A stretch of 35,608 bases of DNA from Alphaproteobacteria bacterium (GCA_016794125.1 JAEUKT010000002.1:399240-434847), one strand, 5' to 3'; numbered from the stretch's first letter, positions 14,983 through 24,421 are shown. The notes: generated from the sequence alone by a model not told the origin. Program-made: numbers and translations.

Positions 14983-15480
14983 TCAACCTGCCCGCCCTAT
15001 CGCGTAAAATTCATTCCGGCTCCAGACACCCAAACTTTCGGCATCCGCGTCATCCGGGACGGCCAGCGCCGCCAGTTCGTAATATACCGCGCGGCTTATC
15101 CGCGCCTCCATGCCGCCCCGCACCATCACATAGGGCGACGGTTCTTGCGTCTTTGCGTCATGCGCGACGCGGATCGGGTGCAAGGGCCCTGCATCCACCC
15201 ATTCATCCAGGTTGGTGCGGAAAGAAAGTTTTTGCCCCCTGCCCGCCGACTCTACCCGAAGCTCTATGGCGGTAAAAGGAACATCCTCCACCTCGATCAC
15301 GCCGCGTTCATAGGGCGTGACCAGCCAATAACGGCCTTCGGCATCCTTTTGTAGCACGGTTGCGAATAATTTTACAAGATTATGTCTATTAATCGGCGTG
15401 CCGTTATACAGCCATGTCCCGTTTTTCAGGATTTTGATGTCGTATTGTTCGGGCGGCGCGTCTTCGGGCTTTTTCATCAT
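14983..15480 (-). CDS. DUF1285 family protein
   Basis: A 165-residue protein with the DUF1285 pattern: GTWLYNGTPINRHNLVKLF at about residues 20-38, then YWLVTPYERGVIEVEDVPF and a C-terminal MVRGGMEARISRAVYYEL (motif near 132-149). The fold is known structurally but the function is not. The protein appears cytosolic and has no catalytic triad I can identify. AAGG lies 9 nt before the ATG and a TATAAT lies at 15500-15505. It heads the operon with the Nudix hydrolase and CCA transferase, divergent from the unknown/MoxR pair. Confidence 0.88.
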   Translation of the reverse strand: MMKKPEDAPPEQYDIKILKNGTWLYNGTPINRHNLVKLFATVLQKDAEGRYWLVTPYERGVIEVEDVPFTAIELRVESAGRGQKLSFRTNLDEWVDAGPLHPIRVAHDAKTQEPSPYVMVRGGMEARISRAVYYELAALAVPDDADAESLGVWSRNEFYAIGRAG

Positions 15481-15499
15481 TTTTCAATACCTTGCCCGT

Positions 15500-15505
15500 A
15501 TTATA
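15500..15505 (-). promoter_or_regulatory. -10 box for the DUF1285-Nudix-cca operon
   Basis: A perfect TATAAT on the minus strand, 19 bp before the DUF1285 ATG, predicts a leader of about 12 nt. The -35 at 17-bp spacing is TGGCTT, a poor match. Confidence 0.45.
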
Positions 15506-15544
15506 GGGGGGAAGCGGCGGCAAAGCCATATAGGGGTTGGGGCG

Positions 15545-16930
15545 GTGGCGATTTTTCTGGCGGCAGGCGACGAGATCGAGATGTTTTATAGCGGCCCGAT
15601 GCGGTCGGGCATCGTGCTGGATTCTCAGGCGCTGCTGAATGCCGGTTACCGCGAATTCCAGCGCAAACTTTCCGCGACGCTCGACGAGCTTTACCTTGGC
15701 CGCTGGGAATGCCCGGGGGTTCATGCGCGCGTCAGCCACCTTGCCTTCGATGTCGACAATTTTCAGGGCGAAACCATCATCCCCCGCTACCTGATCGCAA
15801 GGTCGTTCGAGGATGACGATCTGGAAGAAATTCTGGCAGAGTTCCACCTGCCCGCCGAAGTCATGCCGCTGGAGGCCGGCGCGAAACAGGCGCCCGCCGG
15901 CAGTTTCATCGTCGAGAAGCTGGCGATATTTTTATACGATTACGGTTACGCGTCGTGCCAGATCCGCGGGCGGATTGCGGCCACCAAAGACCTGACGCTG
16001 GCGCAGTATCGCAAGCTGGCGGAAACGATCAGCACATCGCTGCCCGATTTCACCGAGCTGTTCCACAGCACCGTCGAAAAAGTGGCCAAGACGCTGCCAC
16101 GCGAATATGTTTTGCTGAATTACCACAATGCGCCGGACGAAGACGACGAGACATGGCAGGGCACGACGCTGCGCCAGCGCATCGGCCAGTTGTTCTGGGT
16201 GCATCGTATTTTTTCGATCCCCTGTGCGACGCCGGAGGAATTTGCGCAAAAGCGCGAAGAATGCCGCGCGCTGGCCTATGGCGGGCGCAATGCCGAGGTA
16301 AAAGACGGGTCGGTACGCCCCGATATCGCGTTCTATCCGGGCTTCGGCAATTCCTGCGTCGTGTATTTGAAAGACGCGGTGCATGAGGGCGATATCGCCA
16401 AACTGCGCAGCGTCGTGCGCGCGAAGAATGTTTTTTACGCGGCATTGCAGGACATGGACCGCGACCTGTTTTATCTAGGCAACGAGGCCGCGCTGCGCCG
16501 CGCGACCACCGCGCAGGCATTGGAACAGGAAATGGCGCATATGGACGATGCGCTGGCGCGCACGGGTTTCCTGAAATCGGTCTATGACGACTACGACAAC
16601 CAGCTGGACCCGCAATCGATTGTTTTATGGGACATGCTGCGCATCACATGGATCATGGGCGACGTGTTCCGCGCACTCGACCAGAAAGCCGCGCGTATGG
16701 AAAAAACCTGCGACCGCGTGGCGCACCGTTTGGCCGCGCTACAGGCGCGTCGCGTGACGAACCTTGTCGCCGTGGTGGCGGGCGTGTCGCTGCTGACGCT
16801 TGGCGCGTCGCTGGCGGGCGGATTGCCGTCGTTCCACAACGGCGTTGCGGGAACGGGCGAGGCCATTGTGCTTGCATTCGCGCTTGGTGCTGCTACCCTG
16901 TTAACTGTCCGGTACTTCAAAACAAAGTGA
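15545..16930 (+). CDS. Unrecognised protein with two C-terminal TM segments, paired with MoxR
   Basis: A 461-residue protein of no family I can name. The GTG at 15545 has AGGGG 8 nt upstream. An ATG at 15581 (449 residues) is the alternative. Most of the protein is soluble and mixed alpha/beta. Residues about 270-400 are helical and charged (for example YLKDAVHEGDIAKLRSVV and EQEMAHMDDALART). The last 60 residues hold two hydrophobic helices (around VTNLVAVVAGVSLLTLGASLAGG and EAIVLAFALGAATLLTV), ending in a short basic tail. It would be a C-terminally anchored inner-membrane protein with a large cytosolic part. The MoxR gene starts 10 bp later, so a functional partnership is likely by context. 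Confidence 0.75.
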   Translation: MAIFLAAGDEIEMFYSGPMRSGIVLDSQALLNAGYREFQRKLSATLDELYLGRWECPGVHARVSHLAFDVDNFQGETIIPRYLIARSFEDDDLEEILAEFHLPAEVMPLEAGAKQAPAGSFIVEKLAIFLYDYGYASCQIRGRIAATKDLTLAQYRKLAETISTSLPDFTELFHSTVEKVAKTLPREYVLLNYHNAPDEDDETWQGTTLRQRIGQLFWVHRIFSIPCATPEEFAQKREECRALAYGGRNAEVKDGSVRPDIAFYPGFGNSCVVYLKDAVHEGDIAKLRSVVRAKNVFYAALQDMDRDLFYLGNEAALRRATTAQALEQEMAHMDDALARTGFLKSVYDDYDNQLDPQSIVLWDMLRITWIMGDVFRALDQKAARMEKTCDRVAHRLAALQARRVTNLVAVVAGVSLLTLGASLAGGLPSFHNGVAGTGEAIVLAFALGAATLLTVRYFKTK

Positions 16931-16940
16931 GACATTCATC

Positions 16941-17960
16941 ATGACCAATGTGACCAACGCCCAACCCTCCACCAATGAAGCGATTTCTTCGGATCTTGAA
17001 CGCAAGGTCGCGACGCTGGCAAGGCAGCTGAAGGACGCGAAGGAAAACGTCCACAAGGTGATTATCGGGCAGGAAAATGTCGTGTCGCTGTGCATGGCGG
17101 CGATTTTGTCGGGCGGCCACTTCCTCATCATGGGTCTGCCGGGGCTGGGCAAGACGAAACTGGTCGACACGCTGGGCACTGTGCTGGGCCTTGATTCCAA
17201 GCGCGTGCAATGTACGCCAGACCTGATGCCGGCCGATATTCTGGGCTCGGAAATCCTTTCCGGCACCGATGCCGAAAAATCGTTCAAATTTATCCGCGGC
17301 CCGATTTTCTGCCAGCTGCTGATGGCGGATGAAATCAACCGCGCCAGCCCGCGCACGCAATCGGCGCTGCTGCAGGCGATGCAGGAATATCAGGTATCGG
17401 TCGGCGGCACCACATACGACCTGCCCCGCCCCTTCCATGTGATGGCGACCCAGAACCCGCTGGAACAGGAAGGCACATACCCCCTTCCCGAAGCGCAGCT
17501 CGACCGTTTTATGCTGCAGGTGAATATCGGTTATCCCAGCATCCTTGAAGAACGCAAAATGATTCTGGCGACGACCGGCATGACGCAGGAAAAGGCTAGC
17601 CCCGTTTTCACCGCCGCCGATATCGTAGCGGCGCAGGCGATCGTGCGCCAGCTGCCCATCGGCCAGAAGGTTGTCGATGGCATCCTGAAACTGGTGCAGG
17701 CGGGCCGCCCCGAACAATCATCGCTCGACAGCGTGAAACGCCATGTCAGCTGGGGCCCCGGCCCCCGTGCCGGACAGGCCTTCATGCTGGCCGCGCGTGC
17801 CAAGGCGCTGCTGGAAAACCGCTACACACCGTCGCTCGACGACGTGATCGCGCTTGCCCCCTCCATCCTGCAACACCGCATGGCGCTGCATTTCTCGGCC
17901 CGCGCCGAAGGCAAGACGCTGGACGATATCATCAAGGAAATTTGTGGGGTTATTTCTTAA
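16941..17960 (+). CDS. MoxR-family AAA+ ATPase
   Basis: A 339-residue AAA_3/MoxR ATPase. Walker A is GLPGLGKTK (65-73) and Walker B LLMADEINR (126-134). The family stretches ATQNPLEQEGTYPLPEAQLDRF and SWGPGPRAGQA are intact. MoxR proteins act as chaperone-like remodellers that mature enzymes or complexes together with VWA or membrane partners. Usually a DUF58 protein gene follows moxR. Here the next gene is the converging thpR, whose stop overlaps that of moxR over TTAA (17957-17960). The upstream unknown membrane protein therefore takes the partner position. Confidence 0.92.
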   Translation: MTNVTNAQPSTNEAISSDLERKVATLARQLKDAKENVHKVIIGQENVVSLCMAAILSGGHFLIMGLPGLGKTKLVDTLGTVLGLDSKRVQCTPDLMPADILGSEILSGTDAEKSFKFIRGPIFCQLLMADEINRASPRTQSALLQAMQEYQVSVGGTTYDLPRPFHVMATQNPLEQEGTYPLPEAQLDRFMLQVNIGYPSILEERKMILATTGMTQEKASPVFTAADIVAAQAIVRQLPIGQKVVDGILKLVQAGRPEQSSLDSVKRHVSWGPGPRAGQAFMLAARAKALLENRYTPSLDDVIALAPSILQHRMALHFSARAEGKTLDDIIKEICGVIS

Positions 17961-18502
17961 ATCTGCCGAAGCGGATACTCCGCAACCGCCTCGTATTCCG
18001 ACCCGTGCTTCGTCTGGTGGGTGCGGAACAGGGTGAAGTGTTCGACCTGAAACGCGTCGCCGCTGAATAAATTATGCTCGGCCATGAATTGCGCGACCTT
18101 GGCTTCTTCCGCGCCGTGGCGGAAACGCGCCAGCGTCACATGCGGCACGTATTTGCGGTTTTCGAAGGGCACGGCGAATTTTTCAAGGCAGCGGTCGATT
18201 TTTTCCTTCAGCCGCATCAGCGGTTCCGACGGTGCGACGCCGACCCACAAGACCTTGATGTCGCGCCCTGTGGCGAAGCTGCCGGTACCTTTCAGTTCCA
18301 GCGGGAAGGATTCCATGCGGATGCCACTCAGCGCGTCATGCGCGTCTTCGGCCACCTGTTCGCTGATATCGCCGATGAAGGTGAGCGTCAGGTGGAAATT
18401 TTCCCGCTCCGTCCATTTCGCGCCATCCAGCCCGCCCTGCAGCAGCGCAAGACGCTGGCGCAATAAAACGGGCAGTTCGATTCCGGTGAACAGGCGCAAC
18501 AT
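17957..18502 (-). CDS. thpR: RNA 2',3'-cyclic phosphodiesterase (2H family)
   Basis: A 181-residue 2H phosphoesterase. The two catalytic HxTx motifs are HLTL (residues 37-40) and HVTL (121-124), at the usual spacing. The enzyme opens 2',3'-cyclic phosphate ends of RNA. The N-terminus MLRLFTGIELP and length are typical of ThpR (LigT). It is the last gene of tesA-tas-thpR, 2 bp after tas, and its TAA overlaps the stop of the converging moxR. Confidence 0.92.
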   Translation of the reverse strand: MLRLFTGIELPVLLRQRLALLQGGLDGAKWTERENFHLTLTFIGDISEQVAEDAHDALSGIRMESFPLELKGTGSFATGRDIKVLWVGVAPSEPLMRLKEKIDRCLEKFAVPFENRKYVPHVTLARFRHGAEEAKVAQFMAEHNLFSGDAFQVEHFTLFRTHQTKHGSEYEAVAEYPLRQI

Positions 18503-18504
18503 TT

Positions 18505-19551
18505 TTACGGACAGGGGTTGGAGATCAGGGCGTGAACGGCGTTAATGTCGTTCACCACATCGTCATTCAGTTTCACATCCATCGCCGCGATATTCGATTT
18601 TAATTGTTCCATCGTCGTCGCGCCGATGATGGTGGAGGTGAGGAACGGCTGGCGGTTGCAGAAGGAAATCGCCATCTGTGTGGGCGACAGGTTGTGTTTT
18701 GCCGCAACCGCGTGATAGGCGCGCACGGCTTCGTCCAGTTTCGGACGCTTGTAGCGCGACACGCGGGAATCGATATCCCAGCGCGAGCCCTTCGGCACTT
18801 TGCCATCCAGATATTTTCCGCTCAATGTGCCCGCGCCCAAGGGGGCATAGGCCAGCAGCCCGACCTTTTCCTGCATCGCCGTTTCGGCAAGGCCCACCTC
18901 GAACGAACGGTTGAGGAAGCTGTAGGGGTTCTGGATCGATGCCACGCGCGGCAGGTTTTTCACCGCATGATGTTTCAGCCATGTCATCACGCCCCACGGC
19001 GTTTCGTTCGACAACCCGATATGGCGGATTTTGCCGGCCTTCACCTGCGCGGCCAGCGCCTCCAGCGTCGTGAGAATCTCGTCGCTTTCACGCCCTGTGA
19101 CGCTGTGTTCGGGATAGCCGAGGATGCCGAAGGAATTCACGCGGCGCTGCGGCCAATGCACCTGATACAGGTCGATATAATCGGTCTGCAGGCGTTTCAG
19201 GCTGCCGTCAATCGCTTCATCGACGGCGGCCTTGTCCAGTTCCACCTTGCCGCCACGCACCCAGGGCATGCCCTGTGCAGGACCGGCGATTTTAGTCGCC
19301 AAAATCACATCCTTGCGCCTGCCGGATTTTTTGAACCATGCGCCGATGATTTCTTCGGTCTTGCCATAGCTTTTTTCGGTGGGCGGCACGGCGTACATTT
19401 CGGCGGTGTCGAAAAAATTGACGCCTTGTGATACGGCGTAATCCATCTGCTCTGCGCCTTCATCGAGCGTGTTCTGCTGCCCCCATGTCATGGTGCCGAG
19501 GCAGATGACGCTGACATCGAGATCCGTCAGGCCGAGTTTGCGGTATTCCAT
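18505..19551 (-). CDS. tas: NADP(H)-dependent aldo-keto reductase, Tas type
   Basis: A 348-residue TIM-barrel aldo-keto reductase close to E. coli Tas: GLGTMTWGQQN-like N-terminus, DTAEMYAVPP, LKRLQTDYIDLYQVHWPQR and NPYSFLNRSFEVGLAE are shared. The catalytic tetrad is D48, Y53, K87 and H132. The substrate is not defined by sequence; Tas acts as a general carbonyl reductase. It lies 3 bp after tesA and 2 bp before thpR, so all three are one operon. Cytosolic; no odd features. Confidence 0.92.
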   Translation of the reverse strand: MEYRKLGLTDLDVSVICLGTMTWGQQNTLDEGAEQMDYAVSQGVNFFDTAEMYAVPPTEKSYGKTEEIIGAWFKKSGRRKDVILATKIAGPAQGMPWVRGGKVELDKAAVDEAIDGSLKRLQTDYIDLYQVHWPQRRVNSFGILGYPEHSVTGRESDEILTTLEALAAQVKAGKIRHIGLSNETPWGVMTWLKHHAVKNLPRVASIQNPYSFLNRSFEVGLAETAMQEKVGLLAYAPLGAGTLSGKYLDGKVPKGSRWDIDSRVSRYKRPKLDEAVRAYHAVAAKHNLSPTQMAISFCNRQPFLTSTIIGATTMEQLKSNIAAMDVKLNDDVVNDINAVHALISNPCP

Positions 19552-19554
19552 TTT

Positions 19555-20211
19555 CTATTCGCTTTTCGTTTGGGGGGCGGGAGGTTTATCGAGCAGTTCG
19601 GCAACAGCCGGCAGGATGCGGTCGACGATGACCGCGATGCCTTTTTCGTTCGGATGGATGCCGTCGTCAAGGTTCAGCGCGCGGTCGGCGACCACGCCGT
19701 CGAGGAAAAACGGATACAGCACGCAATCGTATTTTTCGGCCAGTTCCTTGTACATTTTCACATAGGCGGCATCCACATTCGGGCCCAGATTGCCATAGAC
19801 GCGCATACCCGCCAGCAGCACGGGAATTTTGCGCGCCTTTAAAATTTCCAGCATTTTGGTCAGGTTCGCGCGCGTGACCGCGGGGTCGATGGCGCGCAGC
19901 ATATCGTTGCCGCCCAGTTCCAAAATCACGTAATCGGGATTTTTCTTGAGCGCGTATTCGATGCGCGACAAGCCGCCCGCCGTGGTATCGCCGGAAACGC
20001 CCTGCCCCAGCACCTCGACCTCCGCCCCTTCCTGCTTCAACCTTTCCTGCAATTTGACAGGAAAGGCCTCGCCGCGCGGCAGGCCGTAGCCGGCGGTCAG
20101 GCTGTCGCCGAACACCATCAGCTTTTTGGGCGGTTCCGCCGCGCCGGCCGCGCTGTTGAGCGCAAAAGCGAGGGTCATGATAAGGATGAATTTCCGGATG
20201 AAAGACAACAT
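19555..20211 (-). CDS. tesA: SGNH/GDSL arylesterase-lysophospholipase (TesA-like)
   Basis: A 218-residue periplasmic esterase with an N-terminal signal peptide (residues 1-24, ending AAGAA). The SGNH blocks are GDSLTAGYG (35-43, Ser37), the block II Gly near GVSGDTTAGG, GGND (100-103) and DGIHPN (183-188, catalytic Asp and His). It resembles multifunctional TesA acting on thioesters and lysophospholipids. As in E. coli it is divergent from a YbbA/YbbP ABC pair. The promoter lies in the 128-bp gap 20212-20339. Confidence 0.9.
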   Translation of the reverse strand: MLSFIRKFILIMTLAFALNSAAGAAEPPKKLMVFGDSLTAGYGLPRGEAFPVKLQERLKQEGAEVEVLGQGVSGDTTAGGLSRIEYALKKNPDYVILELGGNDMLRAIDPAVTRANLTKMLEILKARKIPVLLAGMRVYGNLGPNVDAAYVKMYKELAEKYDCVLYPFFLDGVVADRALNLDDGIHPNEKGIAVIVDRILPAVAELLDKPPAPQTKSE

Positions 20212-20339
20212 GGATAGATTTTAGGCCGGATGCCCCCGATCTTCCAGTAGCGGCGCAAAATAAATGCGGGCGTTATTTACGGAAGTCATTGAAATCGCCA
20301 TACTTGTTTCTAGCTTATACAGCTTGAAAGGCGGTGCCG

Positions 20340-21017
20340 ATGACTTCGATCCTGACGCTGGAGCGCGTAAACCTGTCGCTGGCAAGCGAGGCCGGGAATG
20401 TCCATATCCTGAAAGACATCACACTGAGCCTGCCGCCATCGCAGACGGTCAGCATCATGGGCCCGTCGGGTTCAGGCAAAACGACGCTGCTGATGGTGCT
20501 GGGCGGCCTCGAGCGCCCCACATCGGGCGCGGTGACTGTAGCGGGGCGCGCGCTGGGCGGGCTTGACGAAGACGGCCTGGCCGAATTCCGGCGCGACAAT
20601 ATCGGCATCGTGTTCCAGAATTTTCATTTGATCCCCACCATGACCGCGCTTGAAAACGTGGCGGTGCCGCTGGAATTTGCGGGCAATAAGGATGCTTTTA
20701 AATTGGCGGAAGAAGCGTTGATCGCGGTCGGCCTTGGCCACCGGCTGACGCATTACCCGGGGCAGCTGTCGGGCGGCGAACAACAGCGCGTGGCGGTCGC
20801 CCGCGCCTTTGCGCCCAAACCGCGGCTTGTGCTGGCGGATGAACCGACCGGCAACCTGGATGCCGCGACAGGCAAAACCGTGATGGAAATGATGTTCGGC
20901 ATGACGCGCGCGAATAACGCGACGCTGGTACTGGTGACGCATGACGCAACCCTTGCCGATAAATGCGACAGGACATTACACATCAAGGACGGCCGGATAC
21001 AGGAAGCAGCCGCATGA
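20340..21017 (+). CDS. ybbA: ABC transporter ATP-binding protein (YbbA/LolD family)
   Basis: A 225-residue ATPase. Walker A is GPSGSGKTT (41-49), the Q-loop FQNF follows near residue 92, the signature is LSGGEQQR (143-150) and Walker B LVLADEPT (163-170) is followed by an H-loop in VTHDA. It belongs to the MacB/LolD-type ATPases working with FtsX-fold permeases. The ATG at 20340 has AAAGG 8 nt upstream. A GTG six bases earlier is possible. Its stop overlaps the permease start as ATGA (21014-21017). Together with the next gene it forms the YbbAP pair beside tesA. Confidence 0.9.
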   Translation: MTSILTLERVNLSLASEAGNVHILKDITLSLPPSQTVSIMGPSGSGKTTLLMVLGGLERPTSGAVTVAGRALGGLDEDGLAEFRRDNIGIVFQNFHLIPTMTALENVAVPLEFAGNKDAFKLAEEALIAVGLGHRLTHYPGQLSGGEQQRVAVARAFAPKPRLVLADEPTGNLDAATGKTVMEMMFGMTRANNATLVLVTHDATLADKCDRTLHIKDGRIQEAAA

Positions 21018-23572
21018 ATTACGGCTGGGGCCAGAGCCTGAAATTCGCGCGGCGTGAATTGCGCGCCGGCTTATCCGGTTTTTACGTTTTCCTGCTTTGC
21101 CTTATTCTGGGCGTGGCCGCGATCTGCGTCATCCAGTCATTGTCGCGCACGATGTCGGACAGTTTGATCGCCGATGGCCGCGCGATACTGGGCGGCGATA
21201 TGGAGGTGCGCACGCTGTATAACCCCGCCACGCCCGCACAATTGCAATGGATGGAAAAGAACCTCGGCCGCGTATCGACCGTGATGGAAACCCGCGCGAT
21301 GGCGCGGCGCGGCGACGAAGGCAAATCGGTGCTGGCGGAGATCAAGGCGGTCGATACGCTGTACCCGCTTTACGGCACGCCGAAGCTGCTGGACGGCAAT
21401 GGCGCGCCGCTGAACACGCCCATTCAGGAATTGCTGAAAAAAACCGGCGATGCCTATGGCGCGCTTGCGGAAAAGGAAATGCTGTCGCGGCTTGATATCA
21501 AGGTCGGCGATGTGGTGCTGGTGGGCGGGCTGAAAACCATTATTCGCGGCGTGATCGACACGCTGCCCGATACCGTGGGGGGCGCGCTGTTCACGATTGC
21601 GCCGCGCATTGCGGTCACCAACGAAGCCTTTGCCCTGACCGGATTGGGCGGCCCCGGTTCTTCGCTGACATGGCGGCACCGCATCGCGACCACGGGCGGC
21701 GGCGCAGAAGCGCATTACGACGCGCTGGAAAAACAACTGAAGGCCGCGTTCCCGAAAGACGAGCTGCGCGTGCGGAATTTCTATCACGCGTCGCCGCGCC
21801 TCGAGCGGTATATCGAACGCCTCACATTTTTCCTGACCCTCATCGGCCTGACCACGCTGCTGGTCGGCGGCACGGGGATCTCGAACGCCGTGCGGGCTTA
21901 TCTGGACACGAAACTGGCCAATATCGCGACCCTGAAATGTCTGGGCGCGCCGGGTGCGTTTATTTTCCGCGTCTATCTGCTGCAGGTGCTGGCGCTGGCC
22001 GCGATCGGCATTGCGGTTGGTGCGTTGATCGGCGCGGTTGCCGCCCGCATCGGCGGCACGCTGCTGACGGAACGGCTGTCGTTTTCGGATGTCGGCACGT
22101 TTTACCCCGATGCAATCAGCCTGTCGGCAGCATTCGGTTTTCTGGCCACGCTGGCCTTCAGTTTATGGCCGATCGGCCGCGCGGTGAAGGTCACGCCAAA
22201 TGATTTGTTCCGCGATGCGATTGCGCATAAATCCGGCCGCCCCGCCACCGCTGTCATCATCGGCATCATCCTGTCGTCGCTGGCGCTGGCCGCGCTGGGC
22301 GTGTGGAGCGCGCCGAATCATCGTCTGGCGTTGTGGTTTGCGGGCGGCACGTTTGGCACGTTCTTTGTGTTCCTTGGCTGTTCATCGGCGGTGAAGGCGG
22401 CATTGCGCCGGTTGAAACTGCCGTCGCGCCCCGAAGCGCGCATGGCGGTTGCCAACCTGTACCGCCCCGGCAATGTGACCACGGGCGCGGTATTGTCGCT
22501 GGGACTGGGCCTGACGGTGCTGGTGGCAGTGGCGCTGGTTGAATATAACTTCTCGCGCCTGCTGCATGATGATTTGTCGGCGGATGCGCCGTCGTTTTTC
22601 TTTGTCGATATCCAGCCGGACCAGGTGGCAGGTTTCCGCGCCATGACGCAGAACTTCAAATCCGCAAAAAATTTGCAGGTCACGCCGTCGCTGCGCGGCC
22701 GCATCGTCGCGGTGAACGGCAATGATGCCGAAAAAGCATTGGTCGATAAAACCCATGACTGGGTCGTGAATTCCGACCGCGGGTTTACCTATGCCGCCAA
22801 ACAGCCCGACCACAGCCGCATCACCGCGGGCAAATGGTGGCCGGAGGATTACAAGGGCGAGCCGCTGATTTCGATCTCCACCGATGTCGCGGAGGCGTTT
22901 GCGATCGGCGTGGGCGACAACCTGACCGTCAACATTCTGGGCGACGACATCACCGCGAAAGTCGCCAATGTGCGCGACATCGAATGGGCGAGCTTTACGA
23001 TGAATTTCGCCGTCACCTTCGCGCCCGGCGCGCTCGATGATATGCCCGCTTCGGCAATCTCCACCGTCGTGCTGGCACCCGAAGAAGAAGAGCCGCTGCA
23101 GGCGGCGCTGGCGAAGGAATTCCCCAACGTCACCAGCATCCGCGTGCGGGAGGCATTGGATACCGCCGGCACCATCATCGCGGCGATTGCGCAGGCGGTG
23201 CGGGTATCGGCGGCGGTCACGCTGGCGGCGGGGGCACTGGTATTGGCGGGCGGCATGGCCGCGTCGCGCCGCCGGCATGTCTATGACGCGGTGGTGCTGA
23301 AGGTGCTGGGCGCGACCCGCGCGCGCATCGCCCGCACCTTCTTGCTGGAATATGGAATTTTGGGCGGGGTGACGGTGCTGATAGCGGCGGTGATCGGGTC
23401 GCTGGCGGCCTGGGCGGTGCTGACCTTTATCATGCATTTACCTTGGAAATTCAGTCTGTTATCGCTGTTTTACGTGGCGGCAGCATGTTTGGGCCTGACG
23501 CTGGGGGCGGGATTCTTCGGCACCTGGCAGGCGCTGCGCCACAAGCCCGCGCCGTGGCTCAGAAACCAATAA
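21014..23572 (+). CDS. ybbP: FtsX-type ABC permease (YbbP-like)
   Basis: An 852-residue inner-membrane permease. One N-terminal helix (about 20-42) is followed by a large periplasmic region. Two FtsX-like groups of helices come next (about 270-470 and 730-850), with a second soluble domain in between. This double layout and length match YbbP/LolE-like proteins that extract or remodel envelope lipids, though the real substrate of YbbAP is poorly known. Start codon overlap with ybbA implies tight coupling. The gene ends 107 bp before the BI-1 gene. No disruptions are seen. Confidence 0.9.
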   Translation: MNYGWGQSLKFARRELRAGLSGFYVFLLCLILGVAAICVIQSLSRTMSDSLIADGRAILGGDMEVRTLYNPATPAQLQWMEKNLGRVSTVMETRAMARRGDEGKSVLAEIKAVDTLYPLYGTPKLLDGNGAPLNTPIQELLKKTGDAYGALAEKEMLSRLDIKVGDVVLVGGLKTIIRGVIDTLPDTVGGALFTIAPRIAVTNEAFALTGLGGPGSSLTWRHRIATTGGGAEAHYDALEKQLKAAFPKDELRVRNFYHASPRLERYIERLTFFLTLIGLTTLLVGGTGISNAVRAYLDTKLANIATLKCLGAPGAFIFRVYLLQVLALAAIGIAVGALIGAVAARIGGTLLTERLSFSDVGTFYPDAISLSAAFGFLATLAFSLWPIGRAVKVTPNDLFRDAIAHKSGRPATAVIIGIILSSLALAALGVWSAPNHRLALWFAGGTFGTFFVFLGCSSAVKAALRRLKLPSRPEARMAVANLYRPGNVTTGAVLSLGLGLTVLVAVALVEYNFSRLLHDDLSADAPSFFFVDIQPDQVAGFRAMTQNFKSAKNLQVTPSLRGRIVAVNGNDAEKALVDKTHDWVVNSDRGFTYAAKQPDHSRITAGKWWPEDYKGEPLISISTDVAEAFAIGVGDNLTVNILGDDITAKVANVRDIEWASFTMNFAVTFAPGALDDMPASAISTVVLAPEEEEPLQAALAKEFPNVTSIRVREALDTAGTIIAAIAQAVRVSAAVTLAAGALVLAGGMAASRRRHVYDAVVLKVLGATRARIARTFLLEYGILGGVTVLIAAVIGSLAAWAVLTFIMHLPWKFSLLSLFYVAAACLGLTLGAGFFGTWQALRHKPAPWLRNQ

Positions 23573-23631
23573 ATTTATTATTAAAATCAATGGTTTGTCG
23601 CATTGCAATATTATTGCGGTGATCCACGTTA

Positions 23632-23637
23632 TATAAT
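23632..23637 (+). promoter_or_regulatory. -10 box for the BI-1 gene
   Basis: A perfect TATAAT lies 42 bp before the ATG at 23680, in an AT-rich gap. No clear TTGACA is placed 16-18 bp upstream. A leader of about 36 nt is expected. Confidence 0.45.
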
Positions 23638-23679
23638 AGAACGTATAAGCCACAGAAGTTCTCTCGAAAGGAATGAACG

Positions 23680-24399
23680 ATGACTTATGACCCCTCTTCC
23701 GTCCGCCCGGTAACAACCACCGCCGAACGCGTTGTCGATGCCGGCCTGCAGGCGCATATGCGTTCTGTCTATAACAACATGACCTGGGGCCTTGCCGTTA
23801 CGGGCGCCACCGCCTTTGGCATCGCGCATTTCGCGCCGCTGTATAACCTTGTGGTGGCATCGCCGCTGCACCTTGTCTTCGCCTTCGCGCCGCTCGCCTT
23901 CCTGTGGTTCGGCATGTCATCGGCCAAGCTGCTGCGCATGGACGCATCCAAGGCGCGCACGATGTTCGTCGTGTTCTGCGTGCTGATGGGCGCATCGATG
24001 GCGACCATTTTCGCCGTTTATACCGGCGCGTCGATCGCCCGCGTGTTCTTCATCACCGCCGCGACCTTTGCGACCATGAGCCTGTTCGGTTATACGACCA
24101 AGAAAGACCTGTCGGGCATGGGCCATTTCATGATGATGGGCCTGATCGGCATCGTGATCGCGATGCTGGTCAATATCTTCGTCGGATCCGCGATGATCGA
24201 TTTCGTCGTTTCCGCGCTGGGCGTGGTGATCTTCACCTGCCTGACCGCATGGGAAACGCAGAACATCAAGGAAACCTATGCCGTGGCGCATGGCCGCGAA
24301 ACGAATGACAAGCTGGCCGTCATCGGCGCGCTCAGCCTGTATATGTGCTTCATCAACCTGTTCCAGTTCCTGATGAGCTTTATGGGACAGCGCGATTAA
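23680..24399 (+). CDS. Bax inhibitor-1 / YccA family membrane protein
   Basis: A 239-residue polytopic protein with about seven transmembrane helices. Family marks are the NNMTWGLAVTGATAFG start of the membrane part, FGYTTKKDLSGMGHF in the centre, LTAWETQNIKE near residue 195 and LYMCFINLFQFLM at the end. BI-1/YccA/YbhL proteins are calcium-leak or FtsH-modulating membrane proteins, and the bacterial role is uncertain. AAAGGA precedes the ATG by 7 nt. The gene is monocistronic, with its own promoter and a strong terminator. Confidence 0.93.
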   Translation: MTYDPSSVRPVTTTAERVVDAGLQAHMRSVYNNMTWGLAVTGATAFGIAHFAPLYNLVVASPLHLVFAFAPLAFLWFGMSSAKLLRMDASKARTMFVVFCVLMGASMATIFAVYTGASIARVFFITAATFATMSLFGYTTKKDLSGMGHFMMMGLIGIVIAMLVNIFVGSAMIDFVVSALGVVIFTCLTAWETQNIKETYAVAHGRETNDKLAVIGALSLYMCFINLFQFLMSFMGQRD

Positions 24400-24421
24400 C
24401 CTTCGCCATTATCCGTTAAAC

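Noticed and set aside
12897..15275. A 792-codon open frame on the plus strand
   Set aside because: It lies antisense to the well-supported CCA transferase, Nudix and DUF1285 genes. Its His/Arg/Gln-rich translation is typical of a GC-rich shadow frame.
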